38,083 bases of DNA from a virus (IMGVR_UViG_3300027977_000003:1-38083), one strand, 5' to 3'. Counted from the stretch's first letter, positions 8,371 through 15,569 are shown. Notes: generated by a model from the letters alone, not told the origin. Numbers and translations: made by a program.

Positions 8371-8788
8371 TCACTCGCTCGATCTTGGTGAACTCCAGAG
8401 GTGTGCCGTCAGCGCCGGTCAGCTCATGCTTTTGGGTTTCTGCCCATCGCATCTGGGTTTTGCTCCACCAGATGGCTGCAGTCGTGTCGCCTGCCATGAC
8501 CTTTTGGAATAGGGTTTTCCCTACCTGTGCATTGGCCTTGGACTTGCCGGACACCAGCTCGGAGCTGAAGTGTGCGCGCAGCGTGTCGACGTGGATGCCG
8601 TTGCGCACCAGTGCGCCGATCTGCTCAATGGGCAGTCCGTAGCCGGACAGCGCCTCGACCTGCTTGCGCTCAGCATCGGTCGGCTCGAAGGCTGGTCGAC
8701 CTGCGCCCTCACGAGCGCCGCCGTTTTTACCTGGCACGATCTTTGTCTTTTTGCTTTTTAGAGTTGGTTTTTCAGTTTTTGCTGTCAT
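8339..8788 (-). CDS. Terminase small subunit
   Basis: 149 residues. A basic Lys/Thr-rich N-terminus leads to GGAREGAGRP, a motif typical of phage small terminases. It is followed by helical segments (ERKQVEALSGYGLPIEQIGALV) that read as a helix-turn-helix DNA-recognition unit, then an oligomerisation-type helix (VGKTLFQKVMAGDTTAAIWWSKTQMRW). It recognises the packaging start site and loads TerL. GGAGG lies before ATG 8788, inside the end of the methyltransferase gene (17-base overlap). In P22 the pac site sits in this gene; I cannot point to it here. Confidence 0.88.
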   Translation of the reverse strand: MTAKTEKPTLKSKKTKIVPGKNGGAREGAGRPAFEPTDAERKQVEALSGYGLPIEQIGALVRNGIHVDTLRAHFSSELVSGKSKANAQVGKTLFQKVMAGDTTAAIWWSKTQMRWAETQKHELTGADGTPLEFTKIERVIVRGKANSQD

Positions 8789-10106
8789 TGTGAACCTCCG
8801 CGAAAGGTTTGCCGGTTTCTGCGTGTGTTGCGATTTTGCCTGTGAAGTCCTGCCAGCGCTTGACGATGACGTCGCAGAACTTCGGGTCGAGTTCCATCAG
8901 GCGTGATCGACGGTTTGCTTTCTGGCAGGCAATCATGGTGCTGCCGCTGCCGCCGAACAGATCGAGGACGATCCATCCGTCCATGCTTGACCATTCCACC
9001 ATGCGTTGCACCAGGCTGACTGGCTTCATGGTCGGGTGCAGGTCGCTCTTGGTTGGCCGGTCGTGGCGCACGATGGTGGTTGGCATTTGCTCTTTGATCT
9101 GCTTGAGCATGGCCACCAGCTCGTCCTTTTTCATCTTGTCGATGTCCAGATCGTCATCGATCACCGTGGTCAGGGTGAAGTCACCGCAAAAGTGGTGGCC
9201 TTTGCCTTCCTTCCATCCGTAGAGGATGGGTTCGTGCTTCCAGTTGAAGTCTTGGCGAGAGAGCGTGCCGCTTTGCTTCACCCAGATCAGGACTTCGGAG
9301 AGTTTCAGGCCTGCTTCGACCAGGCAGTCCGAGAAGGCTGAGCGTTCGGATTCACCGTGGGCCACGTAAATCACCGCGCCTTCGCGCATGTTCTCGAAGT
9401 ACCTAGCGTAGACCGCTTGCAGGAACTTTCTGAATTCTGACCTGCTCATGTCGTCGTTTATGATCTTGCCTGCTTTGCCATCGACCGCCACGTTGTAAGG
9501 TGGATCAGTCCAGACGAGGTCGGCTTTGTCGCCATCCATGAGTTTGGCCAGATCGTCTGCTTGCGTGCTGTCGCCACACATAAGCCGGTGCTCGCCCAGC
9601 AGCCAGACATCGCCACGCTGGCTTTTCGGCTGCTCTGGGATGCCTGGGACTTCGTCTTCGTCTGTCAGGCCTTCGGTCGGCTCGGGTGCCATGATGGAGG
9701 CCAGCTCGTCTTTGCTGAATCCTGTGATCTCTAAGTCAAAGCCAAGGCCTTGCAGATCTGCCAGTTCAAGACCAAGCATTTGCTCGTTCCACCCAGCATT
9801 CAGCGCCAGCTTGTTGTCTGCGATCACGTAGGCCTTTTTTTGTGCATCGGTCAGGTGGCCAAGTCGGATGCACGGGACTGTATCAATTTTCATGCTGCGT
9901 GCCGCCATGACTCGACCGTGTCCTGCAATGATCCCCCCCCCCCCATCAATCAGCACCGGATTGGTGAAGCCGAATTCCTTGATCGATGCAGCGATCTGGG
10001 CCACCTGTGCGTCGCTGTGGGTTCTGCTGTTGCGTGCGTAGGGTACGAGCTTGTCGACCGAGATGTACTCGATTGATGCTTTTAAATCGTGGGTTTTCGT
10101 GGTCAT
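8772..10106 (-). CDS. ParB-domain DNA methyltransferase (N6-adenine/N4-cytosine class)
   Basis: 444 residues in two parts. Residues about 12-100 form a ParB/sulfiredoxin-like domain: VPYARNSRTH, then NPVLIDGGGGIIAGHGR, then AYVIADNKLALNAGW. Residues about 165-430 form a methyltransferase with catalytic TDPPYN (DPPY 201-204) before the AdoMet motif LDLFGGSGST (FGGSGST 384-390), the beta-class order, plus HPTMKP. The substrate is expected to be adenine N6 or cytosine N4 in DNA; the target site is unknown. No partner restriction gene is seen. ATG 10106 overlaps the upstream stop (ATGA) with GGAGA before it. A 12-base G tract codes for Gly55-58, where relatives usually have mixed residues. Confidence 0.92.
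   Translation of the reverse strand: MTTKTHDLKASIEYISVDKLVPYARNSRTHSDAQVAQIAASIKEFGFTNPVLIDGGGGIIAGHGRVMAARSMKIDTVPCIRLGHLTDAQKKAYVIADNKLALNAGWNEQMLGLELADLQGLGFDLEITGFSKDELASIMAPEPTEGLTDEDEVPGIPEQPKSQRGDVWLLGEHRLMCGDSTQADDLAKLMDGDKADLVWTDPPYNVAVDGKAGKIINDDMSRSEFRKFLQAVYARYFENMREGAVIYVAHGESERSAFSDCLVEAGLKLSEVLIWVKQSGTLSRQDFNWKHEPILYGWKEGKGHHFCGDFTLTTVIDDDLDIDKMKKDELVAMLKQIKEQMPTTIVRHDRPTKSDLHPTMKPVSLVQRMVEWSSMDGWIVLDLFGGSGSTMIACQKANRRSRLMELDPKFCDVIVKRWQDFTGKIATHAETGKPFAEVHNDSKN
9933..9944 (-). repeat. 12-base homopolymer (G12 in the coding strand) inside the methyltransferase
   Basis: Twelve consecutive C on the plus strand, read as GGG four times in the coding strand between GAT (Asp54) and ATC. 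With 12 bases the frame is open. Loss of one base stops the protein after 71 residues (TGA at codon 72), and gain of one after 74 residues. Long G/C homopolymers are classic slippage sites in phase-variable bacterial methylase genes. They are also frequent sequencing-length errors. Confidence 0.95.
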
Positions 10107-10387
10107 GCTGCATTCTCCATCTTTTCGAGCCGGTTGGCCACCAAGGTGGCGTAGCCTGCGATGTCGATCCAGTTGTCGGCATAGTTTGGATCGCCGTTCA
10201 TGATTCGTGCGATTTTGTGGGAGATCATGTCCAGTGATTCCCTTTGGTCATCGGCCAGCGAGTCCCATTTTTCCAGACGACGTATGGCGTCCTTTAAATG
10301 CTGGCTGATTTCGGCATGGCCTTGAAAGCTGCCGTATCTGGCCTGGCGTCCTGCCAGCATTTCGTTGATGTTTGTCGCTTCACTCAT
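10103..10387 (-). CDS. DUF6378-like phage protein
   Basis: 94 residues. The opening NINEMLAGRQARYGSFQGHAEISQHLKDAI and the later KIARIMNGDPNYADNWIDIAGYATLV match a small phage family of unknown function (DUF6378 by my recollection of the pattern). Its DNWIDIAGYA segment resembles the helix of MazG/all-alpha nucleotide pyrophosphohydrolases, so a nucleotide-related role is possible but not shown. First gene after the 172-base structured gap; its stop overlaps the methyltransferase start (ATGA). Confidence 0.7.
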   Translation of the reverse strand: MSEATNINEMLAGRQARYGSFQGHAEISQHLKDAIRRLEKWDSLADDQRESLDMISHKIARIMNGDPNYADNWIDIAGYATLVANRLEKMENAA

Positions 10388-10408
10388 GTTAGTGCCTACT
10401 TACTTTCC

Positions 10409-10417
10409 TGTGGATAA
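10409..10417 (-). promoter_or_regulatory. DnaA-box consensus 9-mer
   Basis: TGTGGATAA on plus, TTATCCACA on minus, an exact match to the bacterial DnaA consensus. A single exact 9-mer can occur by chance in 38 kb scanned on both strands (about 0.3 expected). Its placement in the only long structured intergenic gap, next to the primase, is what makes it notable. Confidence 0.45.
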
Positions 10418-10455
10418 CTTTTCTCTGGAAACCTGCCGCATCGATGCCCCCCTGC

Positions 10456-10481
10456 CCCCTCACTCTTAAGAGAGTGAGGGG
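10456..10481 (+). terminator. 11-bp perfect hairpin followed by T5 (plus orientation)
   Basis: Arms CCCCTCACTCT (10456-10466) and AGAGTGAGGGG (10471-10481) with a TAAG loop. The stem can extend imperfectly outward to GCCCCC/GGGGGC, ending directly before TTTTT at 10494-10498. Read left to right this resembles an intrinsic terminator, yet both flanking genes are on the minus strand. It may block antisense transcription, or the stem may act in the minus-strand mRNA leader or as an origin structure. Confidence 0.5.
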
Positions 10482-10507
10482 AGGGGAGGGGGCTTTTTCG
10501 TGCGTTT

Positions 10508-10559
10508 TGCCCCCTAACCCCAAAACACCCTAGAGGGGGATTCAGGGGGCTAGGGGGCA
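10508..10559. repeat. Inverted repeat TGCCCCCTA / TAGGGGGCA
   Basis: Nine-base perfect arms at 10508-10516 and 10551-10559, separated by 34 bases that contain two further G5 runs. It abuts the primase-helicase stop codon. It could fold as a cruciform or, on the plus strand, contribute to G-quadruplex formation. No U-tract follows on either strand, so I do not call it a terminator. Confidence 0.6.
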
Positions 10560-12575
10560 TCACGATTTACCACCTTTTCGCATCATCATGGCACTCGATT
10601 GGACGTCGTCGACCACCACCCAGCCGTGCTCAAGTGGGCTGATAATTTCGGCCAGGATGAGTGCGCCAATCAATTTGTCTGGGTATGCTGGGCTGAGATC
10701 GTTCTCGATGGTCCGAGGTTTTCGGCCATCGGCTGCCAGCTTGTCTTTGAGTGCCGACCTGCTGATGTAGGGTAAACCCTCTCGCTCTTCAGCGCCTGTG
10801 CCCCACCAGGCGCTCTCAAGTGTTTTGCGGTGGGTGTCGATCTTGCTGTCCTTTTTGGTGATTTGGACGGGTGCTGATGTCTCCACGATCACCGCGCTGG
10901 TGACCGGCTGGTTGTCCTCGTCGTACCAGCCGGGGATGGTGACCTGCTGCAGCTCGACGTGGACCGTCTGCGCCAGCTCAGCGTCTTTGGACTTGCGCTG
11001 CACGATCTGCATGGGCACGCCGTCCTTGCCTGGCACGATGCTGATCTCGATGTCCAGAGCGCCGCGCCAGGCGCTTGAGCCTCGCGCCCTGTGCTGGGCC
11101 TCGTCGGAGACGCCGGTGTGGTGCACCAGGATGACCGAGCACTTGAACTCCATCATCAGGGCATTGCAGGCGTCCAGCATGGTCTTGGCATCCTGAGCGC
11201 TGTTTTCGTCTCCGGCCAGGAATCGGTGCAGGGTGTCAACCACGATGACGGACGGGTTCTCTGGCAGCATCCTGACCTGCTCGACCACCTTCAGGTAGCC
11301 GGTCGGGGTGTTGAGGTCGCAGCCGTCTTTGGACAGCCACATGGCCAGATGTCCGGCTTGGTGGTGGTGCTTCCAGGCTGCGACGCGCCCACGCAGGCCG
11401 TGGTGGCCTTCACCGGCCAAGTACACCACCGTGCCTGGCCGAACCTTTTGGCCAGCCCATTCAGGCGCTTGTGAGGCGATCCTGAGGCACCAGTCGAGCA
11501 CCACGAAGGTCTTGCCGCCGCCAGATGGGCCGTGGACCATGATGAGCGCCTGGGACTGCAGCCAGCGTTTGACCAGCCAAGAGATGGGTGAGGGCTGGGC
11601 CGAGAAGTCGTCAGCCGGGATCAGCCAGTCGTCGTGGCTGGGCATGAGCAGGCTGGCAAGGTCGTGCCCTGCCTGCACGTAGTCGTTTGCATCTCCCTCG
11701 ATTGGCGGCATGACCATCCTGGCTCCAAATTTGGCCGAGGCCTGTTCTGCATACCGCTGCCCAACTCCTGACTTGTCGTTGTCGGCCACGATCACGATGT
11801 CCTGGCTGGCACCATGCATCTCGCGCAAGGTTCCAGTCACCGGCACCAAGTTGCTGGCGCTGTAAGCCACCACCACCGGCCTGCCGGTCGTCTCATGGAT
11901 GGTGGCCGCTGTTGCGAAGCCCTCAGCCACGAACAGGGTGCCTGGCTCGTCCATCGTGCCGACCATCCAAAATTTGCCGCCAGTCTGGCCACCGGGGTGG
12001 TACAGCTTGCCGCCGTCGTGGTCGATGTACTGCAGCGTGGCCAGGGTGCCATCCTGGTCATACAGCGGCACCACCAGGCGACCGTCGCCGGTCACGCGCG
12101 CGCCGTGCACGCCAGTGCCCTTGCGTGCCAGATAGGGATGGTCTGGGCTGGCTCCTTGAGCGACTGTCCAGATTTTCTCGACCGTCTCGCTGGCCACTTG
12201 GTGCTTGCGCTCCAGCTCAGCGTCGCGCAGCGCCTTGGCCTCTGCCATGCGTCTAGCATGGGCCATCTCTTCGAACTCGGTGGGCTTGCGTCCTACATCT
12301 GCACGCCATGTGACTTCGATGCCTGCTCGCCAACATCCAAACCGACCGGCTGGGATGCCATCACCGAACACCAAATACCAGCCTGGTTTGTCGATGCCTG
12401 GTGTGCCCTTGGTGCCTGACTTGAACCGGTGAATCTTGCCGTCCATCTCGATGTGATCTGGTGGCTCAAGCCCTGCTGCTTTGATTGCATCGATGAGCTG
12501 CTCTTCAGGCGGTGCAACTCTTTTTTCTGGTGGTAGCGACCAAGGACCGCCCAGGACGTTGGAGAGGTCAGCCAT
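10560..12575 (-). CDS. Toprim primase / RepA-type helicase
   Basis: 671 residues. The N-terminal half contains a primase-associated region (DHPYLARKGTGVHGARV, residues about 145-170) and a Toprim domain with LFVAEGFATA (E218) and IVADNDKSG (D265, D267) for metal binding. The C-terminal half is a RecA-fold ATPase of the RepA/AAA_25 type: Walker A GPSGGGKT (349-356), Walker B SVIVVD (442-447), and the sensor-like VILVHHTG. No N-terminal zinc finger is obvious. It would prime and unwind DNA at the phage fork. No phage polymerase is present, so host Pol III is the likely partner. AAGG lies before ATG 12575, which overlaps the regulator gene by 8 bases. Confidence 0.9.
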   Translation of the reverse strand: MADLSNVLGGPWSLPPEKRVAPPEEQLIDAIKAAGLEPPDHIEMDGKIHRFKSGTKGTPGIDKPGWYLVFGDGIPAGRFGCWRAGIEVTWRADVGRKPTEFEEMAHARRMAEAKALRDAELERKHQVASETVEKIWTVAQGASPDHPYLARKGTGVHGARVTGDGRLVVPLYDQDGTLATLQYIDHDGGKLYHPGGQTGGKFWMVGTMDEPGTLFVAEGFATAATIHETTGRPVVVAYSASNLVPVTGTLREMHGASQDIVIVADNDKSGVGQRYAEQASAKFGARMVMPPIEGDANDYVQAGHDLASLLMPSHDDWLIPADDFSAQPSPISWLVKRWLQSQALIMVHGPSGGGKTFVVLDWCLRIASQAPEWAGQKVRPGTVVYLAGEGHHGLRGRVAAWKHHHQAGHLAMWLSKDGCDLNTPTGYLKVVEQVRMLPENPSVIVVDTLHRFLAGDENSAQDAKTMLDACNALMMEFKCSVILVHHTGVSDEAQHRARGSSAWRGALDIEISIVPGKDGVPMQIVQRKSKDAELAQTVHVELQQVTIPGWYDEDNQPVTSAVIVETSAPVQITKKDSKIDTHRKTLESAWWGTGAEEREGLPYISRSALKDKLAADGRKPRTIENDLSPAYPDKLIGALILAEIISPLEHGWVVVDDVQSSAMMMRKGGKS

Positions 12576-12753
12576 GCGTCACCTTGCGACTTTCCAAGTA
12601 GTTGGACAGCGCCAGCAGGACTTTGTGGGTTGGGTTTGCGTTTGGGTTGTCACGCACTTGGCGGATGGTGTTGTAGTGCACGCCAGTCGCCTCGGCCACC
12701 TTGATTGGCATTCGGTCGGAAAGCGCGTCTCGTATCTGTTCGAGGGTCATCAT
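12568..12753 (-). CDS. Small Cro-like helix-turn-helix regulator
   Basis: 61 residues. The core KVAEATGVHYNTIRQVRDNPNANPTHKVLLALSNYLE is a helix-turn-helix of the Cro/XRE kind: helix 2 (KVAEATG), turn, recognition helix (HYNTIRQVRD), then a packing helix. Tandem ATGs at 12748-12753, with AAGGC about nine bases upstream. It is the first gene of the leftward unit and faces the divergent control region, so it probably represses one or both divergent promoters. No CI-type partner or integrase is seen, so it need not signal lysogeny. Confidence 0.8.
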   Translation of the reverse strand: MMTLEQIRDALSDRMPIKVAEATGVHYNTIRQVRDNPNANPTHKVLLALSNYLESRKVTHG

Positions 12754-12880
12754 GAGTTTTTGCCTTTGTTGAAAATATTTATTGCGATGTGCGGATATTA
12801 CACTAAAAAATGGTTTATAGTTGCATCACACCTCAAACGGATTCCCCGACGGAGGTGCAACCCAAATAGGAGAGCCACTC
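12754..12880. promoter_or_regulatory. Divergent promoter/operator region
   Basis: AT-rich 127-base gap between the leftward regulator and the rightward early operon, so at least one promoter per direction must lie here or nearby. Plus-strand elements that could serve: TTGAAA at 12769-12774, GATATT at 12794-12799 and TATAGT at 12816-12821. On the minus strand TAATAT (12802-12797) is the best -10-like hexamer. None has ideal 17-base spacing. AGGAGAG at 12868-12874 is the ribosome site for the first rightward gene. Confidence 0.6.
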
Positions 12881-13558
12881 ATGGCAATCAACGTGAAGTC
12901 CACCGGCAGCCTGGCTGCCAACGGTGTCAAAGTCCTGGTCTATGGCCAGGCCGGTGCGGGTAAAACCTCGCTGATCAAAAGCCTGCCCAGCCCCATCGTG
13001 CTGTCCGCTGAAGGTGGCCTGCTGTCCATTCAGGACGCAGACCTGCCCTTCATTGAGATCGCCTCGATGGACGATCTGCGGGAGGCTTACGAATGGCTGA
13101 CCAGCTCGGACGATGCCAAGGCCTACCAGTCGGTGGCCCTGGACTCGATCAGCGAGATCGCTGAGGTCTGCCTCAACCACGAGAAAAAGGTCAACAAAGA
13201 CCCACGCGCAGCTTACGGTGCGATGCAGGAGCAGATGGCCGACATCATTCGAGCTTTCCGCGATCTGCCTGGACGCCATGTCTACATGAGCGCCAAGCTG
13301 GAAAAGACGCAGGACGAGATGGGCCGTGTGCTCTATGCGCCCTCAATGCCTGGCAACAAGACCGGCCAGGCGCTGCCCTACTTCTTCGACGAGGTGCTGG
13401 CCCTGCGCGTGGAGAAGGATGGCGAGGGAGCCACGCAGCGCGCCCTGATGTGCGACAGCGATGGCCTCTGGTTGGCCAAGGACCGCAGCGGCAAGCTGGA
13501 TGCTTGGGAGACGCCGGACCTCAGCGCCATCATCGCCAAGATTGGAGCACGAGCATGA
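12881..13558 (+). CDS. Sak4-like RecA-fold ATPase (AAA_24)
   Basis: 225 residues from ATG 12881, which has AGGAGAG upstream; a longer frame from 12821 lacks such a site. Walker A GQAGAGKT (22-29), Walker B-like YQSVALDSI (D88), then DPRAAYGAMQEQMADIIRAFRDLPGRHVYMSAKLE, the conserved AAA_24 segment. Sak4 proteins are phage single-strand annealing/RecA-like recombinases, usually next to an SSB and an exonuclease, as here. It opens the rightward operon. Core RecA ATPase motifs only; no C-terminal domain. Confidence 0.88.
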   Translation: MAINVKSTGSLAANGVKVLVYGQAGAGKTSLIKSLPSPIVLSAEGGLLSIQDADLPFIEIASMDDLREAYEWLTSSDDAKAYQSVALDSISEIAEVCLNHEKKVNKDPRAAYGAMQEQMADIIRAFRDLPGRHVYMSAKLEKTQDEMGRVLYAPSMPGNKTGQALPYFFDEVLALRVEKDGEGATQRALMCDSDGLWLAKDRSGKLDAWETPDLSAIIAKIGARA

Positions 13559-13941
13559 GCGACCTTAAAACCCTGAGCGCCGACTGGCTGCGCCACAAGA
13601 CCGACGAGGAGAAGGCAGTCACCGAGCGTCGCAAGATCGAGGACCAGATCGTCAAGATGCTGAAGCTGCCCGAGTCGTTTGAGACCACCGAGACCGCTGA
13701 GCCGCAAGGCTTTGTGGTCAAGATTGCTGGCCGTATCGACCGCAAAGTGGACAGCGACAAGCTGCAGGAGCTGGCCGCTGAGCATGGCCTGACCGAGCAC
13801 CTGAGCCGCCTGTTTCGCTGGAAGCCTGAGATCAGCATGGCGCTGTGGAAGGCTGCAGACGAGAAGATCACCAAGCCGCTGGCCGGTGCTATCACGGCCA
13901 AGCCTGGCCGCCCATCTTTCAAAATCACCATCAAGGAGTAA
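13555..13941 (+). CDS. Conserved recombination-cassette protein of unknown function, 128 aa
   Basis: ATG 13555 overlaps the previous stop (ATGA). The N-terminal half is helical and charged (DWLRHKTDEEKAVTERRKIEDQIVKML). The rest contains a short beta segment (GFVVKIAGRIDRKVDS) and a second helical part (KLQELAAEHGLTEHLSRLFRWKPEI), ending in a basic tail (KPGRPSFKITIKE). Proteins of this build sit between Sak4-type ATPases and SSBs in many phages (resembling a DUF7173-type family, recalled by pattern only). A helper role in recombination is inferred from neighbours. Confidence 0.75.
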   Translation: MSDLKTLSADWLRHKTDEEKAVTERRKIEDQIVKMLKLPESFETTETAEPQGFVVKIAGRIDRKVDSDKLQELAAEHGLTEHLSRLFRWKPEISMALWKAADEKITKPLAGAITAKPGRPSFKITIKE

Positions 13942-13944
13942 CTC

Positions 13945-14475
13945 ATGGCTTTTCTCGGACAAACTTTCGACGCAAACGACCTGCCCCAGGGCAGCAGCAT
14001 CAGCTCACCGGTTCCTGAAGGTGCTTACAACGCCACCATCACGCAGGCCGAGCTGAAACCCACCGCCGACGGCACTGGTCAGTACATCAAGATGCGCCTG
14101 GACATCACCGGTCCAACGCACCAGGGCCGGGTGGTGTTCTCAAACCTCAACATCAAGAACGCGAGCGCCAAGGCCGAAGAGATCGGACGCCAGCAGCTTG
14201 GCGACATCATGCGCGCCATTGGCTTGGCCAAGGTGACCGACACCGACCAGCTCATTGGCGGCAGCCTCAACATCAAGCTGTCCATCCGTGCATCGCGCCT
14301 GGACGAGAAGACTGGCAAGACGTACGAGGCCAGCAACGAGGTCAAGGCCTACCGCGCCATCAGCGGTGGTGCTGCGCCTGCCTTCAAAGCTGCAGCGCCT
14401 GCGGCTGCCGCCCAGACCGCTGAGGCCGCACCGGCCAAGCCTGCCAAGGCCTCGCCGCCTTGGGTCAAGAAGTAA
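13945..14475 (+). CDS. ssDNA-binding protein, DUF669 type
   Basis: 176 residues. The segment VPEGAYNATITQAELKPTADGTGQYIKMRLDITG, followed by GRVVFSNLNIKN and then EEIGRQQLGDIMRAIGL, is the DUF669 pattern of phage SSB-like proteins with an OB-type fold. LDEKTGKTYEASNEVKAYRA closes the domain. The C-terminus is an Ala/Pro-rich linker ending SPPWVKK, basic rather than the acidic tip of bacterial SSB. It lies between the Sak4-like ATPase and the nuclease, so it likely coats single strands made during recombination. Confidence 0.85.
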   Translation: MAFLGQTFDANDLPQGSSISSPVPEGAYNATITQAELKPTADGTGQYIKMRLDITGPTHQGRVVFSNLNIKNASAKAEEIGRQQLGDIMRAIGLAKVTDTDQLIGGSLNIKLSIRASRLDEKTGKTYEASNEVKAYRAISGGAAPAFKAAAPAAAAQTAEAAPAKPAKASPPWVKK

Positions 14476-14485
14476 GCAAAGAAAA

Positions 14486-14512
14486 GCCCCAGCCTCTTGC
14501 GGAGGTTGGGGC
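14486..14512 (-). terminator. 11-bp hairpin between SSB and nuclease genes
   Basis: Arms GCCCCAGCCTC (14486-14496) and GAGGTTGGGGC (14502-14512), loop TTGCG, one G-T wobble. On the plus strand A-rich sequence flanks it and no T-run follows. On the minus strand it is followed by TTTTCTTT, the form of an intrinsic terminator. In the sense direction it may instead slow polymerase or protect mRNA ends between highly expressed SSB and the downstream genes. Confidence 0.5.
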
Positions 14513-14540
14513 AAATGGCAACTACATGAAGGAGAACCCA

Positions 14541-15569
14541 GTGAAGATTCCCGAATCAGAGCATACCATTCAGGCCTTGATTGACAAGGCGCACGAGGCA
14601 AAGGCTGAGCAGCCCAGGGGGCACATGGGCTGCAGCCAGCTTGGCCATCCTTGCGACCGATGGCTGTGGCTGTCGTTTCGCTGGGCTGTGCAGCCCAAGT
14701 TCCCAGGCCGCATCCTGCGCCTTTTTCGCAGGGGCCAGATGGAGGAGGCGACCATCGTGTCTGACCTGCGCGCCATCGGCATGGACATTCGCGGCACCTC
14801 GGGCAAGCAGACCCGAGTCGATCTTGGCTGCCACGTGTCCGGCAGCTTGGACGCCATTGTCGAGTCTGGCGTGCCGGAGGCACCCAAGAAGCGCCACATC
14901 GCCGAGTTCAAGACGCACAGCAAGAAGTCGTTTGACGACCTGGACAAGCATGGGGTCGAGAAGTCCAAGCCCGAGCACTTCGTGCAGATGCAGCTCTACA
15001 TGCACGGCACCGAGATCGACCGCGCCCTGTACTTGGCTGTCTGCAAGGACGACGACCGCATCTACACCGAGCGCGTGGCCTACGACAAGGCTGTGGCCAT
15101 GAAGGCCATCGAGCGTGGCCACCGGCTGGCGCTGGACGATCACATGCCGCCACCGATCAGCACGGACCCGAGCTGGTACCAGTGCAAGTTTTGCGACGCC
15201 TACAAGTTTTGCCACGAGACCAAGACCACCGAGCATGTGAACTGCCGCACCTGCGCGCACAGCACGGCCACCAAGGCCAGCGAGTGGCACTGTGTGCGCT
15301 GGGATGCTGTGGTGCCGCTGGAGGCCCAGCACACCGGCTGCGAGGGCCATGTGCTGCACCCTGACCTGGTGCCCTGGCAGCGCCAAGACGGGCCGGACGA
15401 TTTCACGGCTGTGTATGTGGTTAACGGTGTGACCGTGGCCAACGGAGACCCAGAGATTGAGGGTGTTTACAGCAGCAAGGAATTGCTGATCAATGCTGCT
15501 GCCTGCGCCAGTGGTGATTCGTTCATTGCCGAGATGCGCAGGGACTTCAACGGGAGGATTGTGGGATGA
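14541..15569 (+). CDS. PD-(D/E)XK nuclease, RecB/Cas4-like
   Basis: 342 residues from GTG 14541, chosen because AAGGAG lies six bases upstream; ATG 14526 in frame has no site. The nuclease core has GSLDAIV (D104) and AEFKTHS (E122, K124), followed by the helix HFVQMQLYMHG (Q149/Q151), as in RecB-family exonucleases. Cysteines form the Cas4/AddB arrangement: one near the N-terminus (GHPCDRW, C38) and CKFCDAYKFC (C215, C218, C224), which suggests a 4Fe-4S cluster. A further Cys set (C235, C238, C251, C267) lies in a C-terminal extension. Likely 5'-end resection feeding the Sak4/SSB system. Confidence 0.87.
   Translation: MKIPESEHTIQALIDKAHEAKAEQPRGHMGCSQLGHPCDRWLWLSFRWAVQPKFPGRILRLFRRGQMEEATIVSDLRAIGMDIRGTSGKQTRVDLGCHVSGSLDAIVESGVPEAPKKRHIAEFKTHSKKSFDDLDKHGVEKSKPEHFVQMQLYMHGTEIDRALYLAVCKDDDRIYTERVAYDKAVAMKAIERGHRLALDDHMPPPISTDPSWYQCKFCDAYKFCHETKTTEHVNCRTCAHSTATKASEWHCVRWDAVVPLEAQHTGCEGHVLHPDLVPWQRQDGPDDFTAVYVVNGVTVANGDPEIEGVYSSKELLINAAACASGDSFIAEMRRDFNGRIVG

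Larger units (their letters stand above)
10388..10559. promoter_or_regulatory. Structured 172-bp gap, candidate replication origin or late control region
   Basis: The longest gene-free stretch in the window, between the primase-helicase stop and the DUF6378-like gene. It holds a consensus 9-mer DnaA box (TTATCCACA on the minus strand, 10409-10417), a strong hairpin (10456-10481), an outer inverted repeat (10508-10516 with 10551-10559), and six runs of four or five G on the plus strand (10478, 10483, 10488, 10535, 10545, 10553). I see no convincing -35/-10 pair. Its position beside the primase gene suits an origin or an RNA switch point. Both roles are inferred. Confidence 0.5.

Noticed and set aside
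12568-12753. Evidence for a lysogenic lifestyle
   Set aside because: The Cro-like protein alone is not a lysogeny module. I see no integrase, no recombinase, no CI-like protein with a protease domain and no att-like pair.
14486-14512. Terminator that ends the first part of the rightward operon
   Set aside because: The T-run lies on the minus-strand side only. In the sense direction the stem is followed by AAATGG, so it is not called as a terminator for the operon.
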